Part shown: piece by piece, positions 1 to 9,348 of the stretch | Layout: every line of letters starts with the position of its first letter | How positions within the stretch are numbered: the stretch's first letter is position 1 | Source of the DNA: Dermatemys mawii | Taxonomy: Eukaryota; Chordata; Testudines; Dermatemydidae | DNA length: 64,000 nt | Assembly (NCBI GenBank): GCA_007922305.1 | Contig: ML677351.1 | Location: 10,507,558-10,571,557, forward strand | Reading direction: 5' to 3' | Program-made: the position numbers and the translations under genes | The notes under the pieces: generated by a model | Told to the model about the DNA's origin: nothing | What the model saw: the letters and a program-made list of their open reading frames with translations, nothing else | The model's database searches: none

Positions 1-244
1 GTGCAATTGCATAACCTCCTGGGCAGTTTACTAGTCCCAGTTACTAGACTGAAGATTTGTACTGGCAGATATCAGAAATGCTGGTTAATAGAGCTTTCTG
101 GTTGATAAAGTGCTTGATAACATAGCTTTCATTGTACTTCAATATAGCTCATCTTCTGGAAGCCAAGACAGGAGACAGACTTTTTTTATGTAACTGAGTT
201 AAAGAAGAGACACAATCCACAGGTACAGAATAAAAGGGCAGTCA
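1..244. other. Unassigned non-coding sequence
   Basis: AT-rich sequence with no open frame, repeat or RNA structure that I recognise. Confidence 0.5.
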
Positions 245-396
245 GGCCCTGATTCAGGAAACTAGCAAGCATGTGCTTAAGTCTTTGCCGACTGAAAAAA
301 GCACGTAAGTATATGCAAGATACATTGACTTCAATGGGACTTAAATATGTGTTTAACTATAAATCACATGCTTAAGAATTCGCTTGATTGGAGCCC
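245..396. repeat. Palindromic MITE-like element, CTTAAG-rich family
   Basis: The segment opens with ggccctgattcagg and closes with gattggagccc, the inverted counterpart. Its arms share catgtgcttaag and cacatgcttaag, and its centre is cattgacttcaatgggac. This matches my recollection of an abundant palindromic non-autonomous element of turtle genomes. No clear target-site duplication was found, so the ends are approximate. Confidence 0.6.
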
Positions 397-1335
397 GTGG
401 TAGAATGGTTTCACTTACCTTACGCTGAGAAAAAAGGAAAGAAATACTAAAGTCCTAAATCTGGGCTTTGTATTGAGGGGAATGACCAATTTAACAAAAG
501 TGTCAGAGGAGGAAGCAAAGGAAAGCCTGAATAGAGAACCAATGCCAGTCTCTCTTTTGATAAAAAGGACATCAGCAATGCAATCTGCTGTTTATACAGA
601 AAAAAAGTTTTAGCACAAAAAAAAAGGTGTATACACATATGGAAACATCTGTGCTAAGAAGCCACTTGAAAAATTACTGTGCTATAATGTGAGAAGGAAA
701 CATCTGTTTAATGCTCTGCAGACTCTTAGCAACACAAGAAGAAGGATTTTAAAGTAATACTGCAATATATATGTATATATATGTTGCATATTCTACTATA
801 GAATGTTTCAATATATTTCTAATATTCCAATGTCATTTCTTATTTGAAATATGTTTCTTGTTTAAGGAAACTTTACCCTAGATTGCTTTGAGAGGACATG
901 AGATAGCTGATGTAATGCTCTATGTGCTTACATTGTTACAAACATTAGGAAAGTAATTACAGCAAATGAACATATGTCATTTTTTAAATGAGCATTAGTC
1001 AGTTTATGAACACTGATAAATGTTATTTAATTAACAGATAGTAAACATTAATGTTGTTCCATTTATTTTAGTAGTCACAATCATTTAATCCATAGTAAGT
1101 GTAGAGTTCTGATTATGATTTTAAAATCACATTCACTTTCAGTGTGTTTATAAATCATTTATAAGCCTATTACCGACATAAATGTCAGTTAGTAAGCAGA
1201 TAACAACAGTATAATATATTGTTGATTTTATTGTATTTCATATTCAATTAATATATTATTTATACATGTTTGGGGGAATCCTTTATAGTGATAGGTTAAT
1301 AAGAAACTACAGCTATAATTTATTGAGAGTTCTGA
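397..1335. other. Unassigned AT-rich sequence
   Basis: No gene or known repeat is recognised. A short (TA)n/ATGTATAT run lies at about 764-784. TTAATTAA-type words are frequent between 1020 and 1260. Confidence 0.5.
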
Positions 1336-1339
1336 TAGA

Positions 1340-3045
1340 CTCAACCAAGTTAGAGAAAAGGACAGCATACAGGATGAAACTTGTCCTCTGACTCAGGCCA
1401 ACCCTTAAGTATATGCTTAACTAAAAACATTTCATAGACTCCTTCAAACATGCAATAATCCAGCCAGCACTGAAGAAATGTACCCTGGATACAGTGGTTC
1501 TAGCCACCCATCACCTAGAATTAAACCTTCTATTCCTGAGCAAGATCAGAGAAGCTAGCCAATGGCAATGACAAGATCATCTAACTTAAGCCAATATCCT
1601 AGACTTGGCATAATCTGGATTCAGGCCAGAACATGGGATGGAAACAGTGTTAGGGGCATTGATGGATGATCTGCTGTCAATGAATAAGGGCAGACATCCA
1701 TTCTCATTCTCCTGGACATTGCTTCAGAATCTGACACTTTTAACAGTGAGATAACGCTATTCCACCTGAGAGAAATGGAATGGATACAGAGAAGGTGCAA
1801 AAATGGTTTAAGCCCTTCTTGAAGGGGTGCACTGACAATTACAATGGGAAATTGCACCTCTGCTGTAAGAGCCCTCACTCTGAGGAGTCCTAACAGGATT
1901 AAATTTCTGTCTGGCCCTATTCAACATCTATATGTAGTTACTAGATAATTTGGTTAGATTACATTGATTCCAAGTATCAGCAATAGGCAGATAACACATC
2001 AATCTACTTATCTTTTACCATTACCCCAAGATGGCTCAGTGCTTGGATCAAATCAGCTCATGGATGCAGAACGGCCGGCTGAAACTGAACCTGAGAAAGA
2101 TAGAAGTGATGTTGGTGGACAGAAGAAAGCACTTTGAGGAATCTACAGCCACAACCCAGTATCCTTGGATTGAATGTGCATAACCACAGTTGGTCAACTC
2201 AGTCCATAGTTTAGGAGTGTTTCTCAATTCCTTGCTGACGCTAAACTTGCATATAGCAGCATTTGTAATTATCACTTTCTATCATCTCCAGTTAGCTAGG
2301 AGACTTTGTCTGATGGACAACGATCTGTCTTTGGCTGTAAACATCTACATTGATCTCTTAACTGCACTAAAGCAACACAACATATCTTGGTAGTAAATCA
2401 GTCAAAACTCTGCAGCGACATGGGTTATTGTAAGCACACAAGTATCAAACCTGTACTCCACTCTCTGCACTGATTTCACATAGACTATAGAGTCTCCGTC
2501 CTTATTGTCAAGTCCTCCAGTGACCTAGGCCCAGCCAATCTAAAAGATCAGCTAAACCTCTGGGATGAAGACAATCAAAGGCACTGACTTTATAGGTGCT
2601 CCAGGGCTGGAGCACCCAGGGAGAAAAAATAACAAGTGCTCAGTGCCCACCACCAGTCAAGCTTCCTCCCTATCCCCCAGTGCCTCTTCCCCATTGAGCA
2701 CTCCTCCCCCACCCTCCCAGCGCCTCCTACCCACCGCAAACAGCTGCTTCACGGTGCACAGGTTGGCTCTGGGAGGGAGGGGGGATGAGAGTGGGGGGGA
2801 TTAAGGGAAAAGGTGGAGGGGGGCAAGGCCTCAACATGGGGAGTGAGCACCCCCCGGGTAGAGGGGAAGTCGGGACCTATGAAGACCCTGGTCAACAACT
2901 CCACTCCCTAGGCACAATGGAGCTGTCCATAATGAAGGTAAAGTTAATCTGTGCAAGAGATGGAGCTTTCTTAAGGGTCAGTCCCATATTGTGGAACAAA
3001 CTCCCACAGGAACTAAGAACTAGAGCTGACTGGGAATTTTTTGAT
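1340..3045 (+). pseudogene. L2-like LINE reverse transcriptase remnant
   Basis: This is the reverse-transcriptase region of a non-LTR retrotransposon, broken by stops and frameshifts. From about 1445 one frame reads FKHAIIQPALKKCTLDT, matching the pre-RT block FKHAxVxPLLKKPxLDP of L2-type elements. About 1618-1735 gives SGFRPEHGMETVLGALMDDL, the FRxGHGTETAL block before the first catalytic aspartate. The YADD box at about 2006 has decayed to a stop followed by ADN. Next come WMQNGRLKLNLRKIEVML (2055-2110) and SLGVFLNSLLTLNLHIAAF. The extreme C-terminal block, ILWNKLPQELR, resumes at about 2985-3020 after a foreign repeat at about 2583-2885. L2 is the best guess for the clade. The element is dead. 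Confidence 0.78.
2583..2885. mobile_element. GC-rich short repeat inserted in the LINE remnant
   Basis: The segment runs from ttataggtgctccagggctg to gtcgggacctatg and is far richer in G and C than its surroundings, with C-rich then G-rich tracts (agtggggggg, ggaggggggc). It separates two pieces of one LINE frame, so it is a later insertion. I recall it as a common turtle repeat whose consensus begins TATAGGTGCTCCAGGGCTGGAGCACCC. Its class (SINE or MITE) is unknown to me. Long open frames across it are a by-product of low stop-codon density. Confidence 0.62.
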
Positions 3046-3440
3046 TAAGTGTTGTTGTTTTTTTCAGTCAGAAAATGCCAATGATGAAAAAAAAAATTTT
3101 GTGTGTGTGAAAACATCTCAGTTTCAATTAAACTTTCATAGAGAAGTTTTCTCAGGTCCTGGATAGAATTACTGGTCAAAACCAGAGAAAGATAGATCCC
3201 ATCATAACCCCAAAATAGCCAATTGTCTGGTGGTTAGAGCCAGCATAGGAGAGAGGCTTGATTCAGAGCAGGAACTTGAACCTAGTTCTCCCACTAAATC
3301 CTGGCTTTTGGTTATTCAGGGCTTTATGTCACACACACCTATTAATGAACGTTTATTTCTAAGGGTTTCATTTTCATTCTGAGAGAGCACAAAACCAAAT
3401 TCTGAAACCTCAAAGTTTTTCACAAAATTGAATCCTTACT
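3020..3440. repeat. GAGCTGACTGGGAATTTTT repeat with inner tRNA-like piece
   Basis: The start agagctgactgggaattt, the stretch around 3060-3130 (gtcagaaaatgccaatgat, caatt/aaacttt words) and about 3360-3430 (ttcattttcattctgag) resemble a dispersed turtle repeat rich in GAAAATTT words. Between them, at about 3215-3300, lies a tRNA-like module: tggtggttagagccag resembles an A-box region, and gaacttgaacctagttctcc resembles an inverted B-box arm. Boundaries are rough. Confidence 0.4.
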
Positions 3441-4611
3441 AAAGACCATCACAGCTCTCACTGCCTTCCATGTGAAGGGCATGGTGCACTTCTTCAACCT
3501 AGCTTTCTCTGACAAACACTTATAAACATGTACATATAAAAACATTTTAAAAACTACTAACAAAAAGAACCCTACCAAAATAAAACATTAGGATGAGGGA
3601 AAGAATGATCCACGCATGACAAACATTAGTCACATTACATGATGCACTATAGAACAGTGCTCAGATACCTTGGTTATAAGAAACTGTTCAGAACAGAATA
3701 AGAGCTAGAATAAACAATCCCTATTAGAATACACACAAGCTAAGGATGAGATTCTGGCATGTTTACTCATAATCACATAAATTATTGAGTCAGGTACTCT
3801 CAAACTAAAGGTAACAGAATCTGAACCAAAGGGATAATGTTACTAAGGCACCTGTTATATCCAAACAGATTAAATGGAAGAAGAAAGTGCATATTTTGTT
3901 TTAAAAAAATGTTTATAGATCATTTAAATGGGACATAAAAGAAAAATATATTTGCATTACATTCATAAATATCACACCTTTTGATTGATTAATTTTATAC
4001 CTTCACACCTTTCAATGATTAATTTATTATACTTCTGTAGCATACAGCCATTAAGAAGGTGTCTATTATCACCACATGTTTAATGATATGGAATTTTTTC
4101 TCAGTAGTGGACAAGTAAAAATACCACTTGTCAAAAATTTTAGGATGCTGCTCTGCCTGTTACTCTGAGTTTCCCTCCAGTTACTTTATCTACTTGGGTT
4201 AGTGACCATCCTGTGTTGAGTCATCTCAGACAGTTGGCCAAAAGTAAAGTGTAATTTATTATATTAACATATCTAAGACGGATGTTCAGGTTGTACCACA
4301 TCTACTCTATGCTCATTAAAACAGTTTGCTTAAAAGAAATGTGGTTATCACACATTAGTTGCTTTCCCTTTCATTCTCCTACTGGGTTACACGAACCTTC
4401 ACAATGACACTCAGAAATATCCAGCCCTGCACTTTGTATTTGATACAGCAGCAATATCACAGCCTAGTCACTGAGTCTAAGCCTTCACCTTTATTTAGGT
4501 CAGACCTTATTTGTCAATATATCTCAAACTTGACAATCCTCCCATCCAATTCCAACAAATCCCTTTGACGTTTCCACCCCCAACATCATGTATTTTTTGG
4601 CCTCACACCTA
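3441..4611. other. Unassigned non-coding sequence
   Basis: AT-rich sequence without a recognised repeat or coding segment. The open frame at 4359-4568 has no family features. Confidence 0.5.
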
Positions 4612-4661
4612 GACACACACACATATATTTCTATACAAATCTATATGATATATATCTGTAT
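4612..4661. repeat. TA/CA-rich simple sequence
   Basis: acacacacacatatatttc followed by repeated tatat/ctata words. It forms the left flank of the hAT element insertion site. Confidence 0.7.
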
Positions 4662-5053
4662 ATCTATATTAGGGTTGTTGATTAATCACACTTAATTCAT
4701 GCGATTAATTCAAAAATTAATTGTGATTATTCAGTTTTAATCACATTGTTAAACAATAAAATACTAATTGAAATGTATTAAATATTTTTGCATGTTTTTC
4801 TACATTTTCAAATATATTGATTTCAATTAAAACACAGAATACAAAGTTTATAGTGCTCTCTATTATTATTTTTATTCCATATATTTGCACTGTAAAAGCA
4901 ATAAACAAAAGAAATAGTATTTTTCATACACGTCCTGAAGTACAATCTCTTTATTGTGAAAGCGCAACTTGCAAATGTAGATTTTTTTGGTTACATAACT
5001 GCACTCAAAAACAAAACACTGTAAAACTTTAGAGCCTACGAGTCCACTCAGTC

Positions 5054-5368
5054 CTACTTGTTCAGCCAAATGCTAAGATAAACACATTCGTTTACATTTG
5101 TGGGAAATAATGCTGCCCGCTTATTTACAATGTCACCTGAAAGTGAGAACAGGCACTCACATGGTACTTTTGTAGCAGGCATTGCAAGGTATTTACAGGC
5201 CGGATATGCTAAGCATTCGTATATCCCTTCATGCTTCGGCCACCATTGCAGAGGACATGCTTCCATGCTGATGGCACTTGCTAAAAAAAAATAATATTTA
5301 ACTAATGAAATTTGTGAATGAACTCCTTGGGGGAGAATTGTGTGTTTCCAGCTCCATTTTACCTGCAT
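5054..5368 (-). pseudogene. hAT transposase C-terminal fragment, left arm
   Basis: The antisense frame of 104 codons ends in the hAT C-terminal dimerisation region. It contains KHEGIYECLAYPACKYLA, then KVPCECLFSLSGDIVNKRAA, then NVNECVYLSIWLNK before the stop near 5054. The family motif is S/C-E-R-x-FS-x-x-G-D-I-V, and here the arginine is cysteine. Only the last 70 or so residues are genuine. Beyond about 5284 the frame enters the spacer and is not transposase in this direction. There is no catalytic domain, so the fragment is inert. It is an inverted duplicate of the plus-strand copy in the other arm. Confidence 0.8.
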
Positions 5369-5815
5369 TCTGCCATATATTTCATTTTATAGCAGTCTCA
5401 GATGATGACCCTGCACATATTTGTTTTGTGAATACTTTTGCTGAAGAGCAACACTCTAATTCAGAAACTACAGAATCCAAAACACACTCACCAAAAAAAA
5501 ATCAACCTTCTGCTGGTGGCATCTTACTCAGATGGTGAAAGTGAACATGCATGGGTCCACACTGCTTTGGATCGCTGTCAAGCACAACACGTCATCAGCA
5601 TGGATGCATGTCTTCTTGAATGGTAGTTGAAGCATGAAGGGACATATGAATCTTCAGTGCATTTGGCATGTAAATATCTTACAACATCAGCTACAACAGT
5701 GCCATGTGAACAGTTCTCACTTTCAGGTGACATTGTAAACAAGAAGGGGACAGCATTATCTCCTGTAAATATAAACAAACTTGTTTGTCTGAGTGATTGG
5801 CTGAACAAGAAGTAG
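5305..5815 (+). pseudogene. hAT transposase C-terminal fragment, right arm and spacer
   Basis: Plus-strand pieces of a hAT transposase, broken by frameshifts and one in-frame stop near 5626. The spacer part contains AVSDDDPAHICF and a lysine-rich linker (KTHSPKKNQPSAGG). Then comes VISMDACLLEW followed by the stop, and LKHEGTYESSVHLACKYL. The dimerisation box is VPCEQFSLSGDIVNKK, where the family arginine has been lost with a 3-base deletion. It ends NKLVCLSDWLNKK. The missing stretch between FVNTFA and EEQHS suggests an internal deletion in the parent element. Compared with the left arm, the same motif is damaged in a different way, so the arms have diverged since duplication. Confidence 0.8.
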
Positions 5816-6172
5816 GACTGATTGAACTTGTAGGCTCTATAGTTTTATATTTTTTATCTTTGAATGCAGTTATTTTTTGTACATAATTCTACATTTGTAA
5901 GTTCAACTTTCATGACCAAGAGATTGCACTACAGTACTTGTATTAGGTGACTGAAAAATATTATTTCTTTTATTATAGTGCAAATATTTATAATAAAAAT
6001 AAATATAAAAAGTGAGCACTGTACACTTTGTATTCTGTGTTGTAATTGAAATCAATATATTTGAAAATATAGAAAACATCCAAAAATATTGTAATAAGTG
6101 GTATTCTAGTATTGTTCAACAGTGTGATTAATCATGATTCATTTTTACTTACTTGAAAGCCCTAATCTATAT

Positions 6173-6544
6173 ATATAGATATAGATATGTCTCAACTGTT
6201 TCATCAGGTCTGTACAGTGGCACATCTCAGTAGCCCCAGCTCCTGTTCTCAATAGACCCTTTTCAGACTTTAAGCTCCTCTGGCCCTGAGGCTCATCTAG
6301 CGGGCTCTGAGCCTCAGGCAGTTCTGTGATCTGAGATCAACAGCTGTGATCTCTTCTTGCTAGATGGGAGCACTGACAGACCACCCAGAAGAAAGACTGT
6401 TTGTTCATAGTCAGTGTAATGACCAGAGCTAAAGCAAAAACTGCTATGCTGACAAGGGAAATGGGAACAAAGAGTTTTTAATTATTTATCCACAGTGGAA
6501 TAGCTGGTGGGAGGGGAGAGAGAGAAAGAAGAAAAGAATGTCTA
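6173..6544. other. Unassigned non-coding sequence
   Basis: Begins with TA-rich sequence continuing the insertion site. Nothing further is recognised. A short inverted word pair (gatctgagatc, gctgtgatctc) occurs near 6330-6350. Confidence 0.45.
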
Positions 6545-7205
6545 TGACTGTGTAGTTTAGTGGGTAGGCCTCTGCCCTGGAAGGTTCTCTACTCTTTTTC
6601 CCACCACTCTTTCATTATTTATCCAGAATTCAACAGCTTCACCAGACAAAACTGAGGGAGTCCCACACCAAAATACAACTCAGTGGCTAAAGCACTCTCC
6701 TGGAAGGTGGAGACCCCTGTTCAAATCCTCTGTCACCCTAATGGAAAGGGGGGGGGGGAATTGAACCTGTTTCTCCGACATCCCAGGCAAGTGTTCCAAC
6801 ACCCAGAGATGAAAGTTTTAAGGTTAGCACCATCACCTCCTCTCCCAGCCAAAATCTGGAATGGGATCTGACCCAGCAGACATGCTTAGAGGCTGCCTAC
6901 CAGATCATGACCCACAGATGACTTAGGCAGTGGACACCTATCTTTCCCAGTTCATGAATTACTCTGGGGCTCAGGCATGGTACAGGTGTCCAAATGCCTA
7001 GAAAGAGGCAGCAAAGTGCATGCCCAGAGACAGAATCATAGACACCTAGGAACCTGTTACTCTGAAAAAAACTTAAGAATACACAGAAGTTTTGTGGATT
7101 GCACTGGAACCAAAATTGTTTTTTTAAGAGCCCAAACCTGAGGTGCTTAGCTTGAGGGTATAGACATTTAAGCACTTTCATAGATCCAAACCTTATTCCT
7201 TTCAC
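6545..7205. repeat. Long repeat with tRNA-like head, copy 1
   Basis: The segment 6683-6730 reads cagtggctaaagcactctcc, then ggaggtggagacccctg, then ttcaaatcctc. This is the order A box, anticodon arm and B box (GTTCAAATCC). It is followed by an inverted counterpart, attgaacctgtttctccgac, giving a foldback. The preceding ttcaacagcttcaccagac matches tgcaacagcttcaacagga in the copy at about 52470-52950, so both belong to one family. The trailing part up to 7205 has repeated cttaggc/cctag words. The right boundary is uncertain. Confidence 0.5.
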
Positions 7206-7530
7206 CTAGGGGCACAGTCACATTCCCTTAAATGCCAGATCACCCAACAATCTTTTTAATTAGGGTGAGCACCTGCAATAGTGCAACTGCACAATGAATG
7301 AGAATACTAGTCTTTCCCCATCAGACACAGAATGGAGTATTAATATCCTGTTACAATGCTCTGTTAAAACTGTGAATTAATGAGTTGTTCTAATATTATG
7401 AGCCTGTTGCTAAACCTACATTTTGATGTTCTAAAACATTATGCTGCTTAGATCAAGCATTCTAATTGGCTGCAAACATGTTAACAGCAATGCTTAGCAA
7501 TTAAATAGAACTTCATATCTGTTAAATAAT
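7206..7530. other. Unassigned non-coding sequence
   Basis: No recognised repeat or gene. Confidence 0.45.
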
Positions 7531-7534
7531 TAAT

Positions 7535-7700
7535 CCTCCAAACATCCCTGTCAGGGCAAATAGGCAAGTGTTATTATTTCCCTTTTACAGACAAAAGGAG
7601 TTACGAGTGGCTTGCCTAAGGAAACAGTTAGTGGCTGGCAGAACAGGGTTAAAACTCAGTTATTTCTGGCTCCTTGTCATATATTTAAACTGCTAGACTA
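7535..7700 (-). repeat. MIR-type CORE-SINE fragment
   Basis: The stretch tattatttcccttttacaga, then cttgcctaaggaaacag, then ttagtggctggcagaacagg matches, in the antisense sense of the SINE, the conserved middle of MIR (TTATCCCCATTTTACAGA, CTTGCCCAAGGTCACACAG, AGTGGCAGAGC). The match is ancient and diverged. Confidence 0.72.
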
Positions 7701-8245
7701 CATTGGCATGGTCATGCCATGAAGCTACAAGGAAACACACATAAGAATAGATATATATAAAAACATCTGGATCTCCTTTCATCAATGCTGTCGGGAATGG
7801 TGGGCACAAAATATCTTTTTTAAAAACCTATACTCGGCATGTCAGAAGTAAACCAGAAGAAAGATGATTTTCAGGCTAAACTTCAGAATGATTGTCGCTA
7901 TTTCAGCGAAGCAGTAGAGAAAAAGTAGTATCTAAAACTATTTATATATTTTATAATAACTGTCTACCATTCTTTATGGGATGTAGATGAGAAACAGATC
8001 AGAAAACAGTTCATAATGCTAATAATGCACTATGATTTGTTCATTATGTGTCAAATGTTATTCCTAATTACCACATTATTCCATCACTTATATAAATAAG
8101 CATTATCTAACCTGTAATTACTGGAAAAGTATTAGTGTTTTAATCACATTTTAATAAAATATTATATAATTTCAAAATAATTTATCAACTAAGTATTATT
8201 TATAAGGCATGCAAGACAATCTAATAGAATATAATTAAAAATATA
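7701..8245. other. Unassigned AT-rich sequence
   Basis: Very AT-rich, especially 8030-8220, with no recognised element. Confidence 0.45.
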
Positions 8246-8421
8246 GGGCCAAATCTTTGAATAGTTTCAATACAGGTATGCCAATCAATGCCATCTGGCC
8301 CATAATTCTGAAAACTCTTGCTCACTGGCCAGTTTTTACTCACGTAAGTAGTTCTATTGGGTTCAATAACACTATTTGTGCAGGGATTAACAGTATAAAT
8401 TGAGTTTGCAAGACTGGGCCC
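8246..8421. repeat. Palindromic MITE-like element
   Basis: Bounded by gggccaaatctttgaat and gcaagactgggccc, inverted GGGCCAnATCT-type ends shared with other palindromic elements in the window. The interior is diverged. Confidence 0.5.
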
Positions 8422-8626
8422 TGAACTGGGGATGAGAGAGAAAACTAGTTGCCCCTTCTTATTCTGCAAAACATGTTATAAAGCAAACAGCATTTGCTCA
8501 TAATATGCCCATCCCAAGATCAAGCTGCTAAAACTTCTATATTACATCGGCATTTATTCCCTGGGTATAAAATAACCACTTCTGGAACTACGTAGAACAG
8601 CTTTTCTATACCAAAATATAGCATGA

Positions 8627-8690
8627 GCCAGATCCTCAACTTGTGTAAGCTGTTGGTCAGTTGATTTATACTAGTTAAAGACTGGGGCCC
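8627..8690. repeat. Short palindromic MITE remnant
   Basis: gccagatcctcaacttgtg at the left and actggggccc at the right match the ends of the element type whose consensus I recall as GGGCCAGATCCTCAGCTGGTGTAAATC. The middle is degraded. Confidence 0.45.
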
Positions 8691-8792
8691 ATGACTTTAA
8701 GGCTGATATCTAAGACTGTCCTAGGGCTGGAAGCAAGCGCAGTGTATACCATTGGGAGAAAGGGAAAGGAGGAAAACATTTCGCTGGCAAGA

Positions 8793-8944
8793 ATCAGAGG
8801 GGTAGCCGTGTTAGTCTGGGATTGCAGAAGTAACAAAGAGTCCTGTTGCACCTTGCATCTGATGAAGTGGGTACTAGCCCACGAAAGCTTATGCTCTAAT
8901 ACTTTAGTTAGTCTTTAAGGTGCCACAGGACTCTTTGTTATTTC
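8793..8944. repeat. GTAGCCGTGTTAGTCTG repeat, copy 1
   Basis: The sequence begins tcagaggggtagccgtgtta. It carries aacaaagagtcctgttgcac and, inverted at its right end, gtgccacaggactctttgtt, plus the characteristic acgaaagcttatgctc. I recall this foldback repeat as very abundant in turtles and also seen in other sauropsids. The inverted arms span about 8832-8857 and about 8920-8941. Confidence 0.75.
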
Positions 8945-9263
8945 ATTGGCAGTTTACATTTTAAAAGTCATGTTTACTGGAAGATGCTCAAGAGATCTGA
9001 ATGTTGGAATAAATCCCAAGGATTAATGGGTAGAGCACAAGTGAGATTGTGGTTGTTAGGGCCATAGTAAACAAATGTATCACCTGGTCATAATTTTTAA
9101 TCACATGGATATCACTGCCCTACAAATTTATATATACACAAATATGTTGGAGATAGGACTTGTTTGCTCCTTTTTAAGTTATACAAAAAACACCCCAAAA
9201 CTCTCATAGCCTACATAGGTGTATACACCTACATGTGTAAAGAAATAATGTAGGTATCTATAC
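8945..9263. other. Unassigned non-coding sequence
   Basis: No feature recognised. Confidence 0.45.
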
Positions 9264-9312
9264 ATATAGGTGTATATATGTGTGTGTATATATGTATGTA
9301 TGTGTGTGTATG

Positions 9313-9347
<35 letters not shown>

Positions 9348-9348
9348 T
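9264..9348. repeat. Compound microsatellite (TA/TG)n then (GA)n
   Basis: gtatatatgtgtgtgtatat and related words to about 9322, followed by an uninterrupted (GA)n run at 9323-9347. The open frame read through it on the minus strand is an artefact of the repeat. Confidence 0.9.

Larger units (their letters stand above)
4662..6172. mobile_element. hAT fold-back transposon with 8-bp target-site duplication
   Basis: The element occupies 4670-6164. It is flanked on both sides by the identical 8-mer atctatat (4662-4669 and 6165-6172), the duplication length of hAT transposons. The ends are tagggttg and the inverted aaagcccta. Two arms of about 600 bp (4670-5283 and about 5570-6164) are inverted copies of the same hAT 3' region. 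Each carries the transposase C-terminus facing the element end. The spacer (about 5284-5570) continues only the right-hand copy. The result is a large hairpin-forming, non-autonomous derivative. The flank is TA-rich, which weakens the duplication slightly, but 8 of 8 identity exactly at both termini is strong. Confidence 0.85.

Noticed and set aside
2565..2804. Proline/serine-rich frame of 79 codons
   Set aside because: It is read from the C-rich half of a dispersed repeat inserted in a LINE.
6683..6730. Possible genuine tRNA gene
   Set aside because: A- and B-box-like words are present, but the acceptor stem does not pair and the block recurs inside a longer repeat at 52470.
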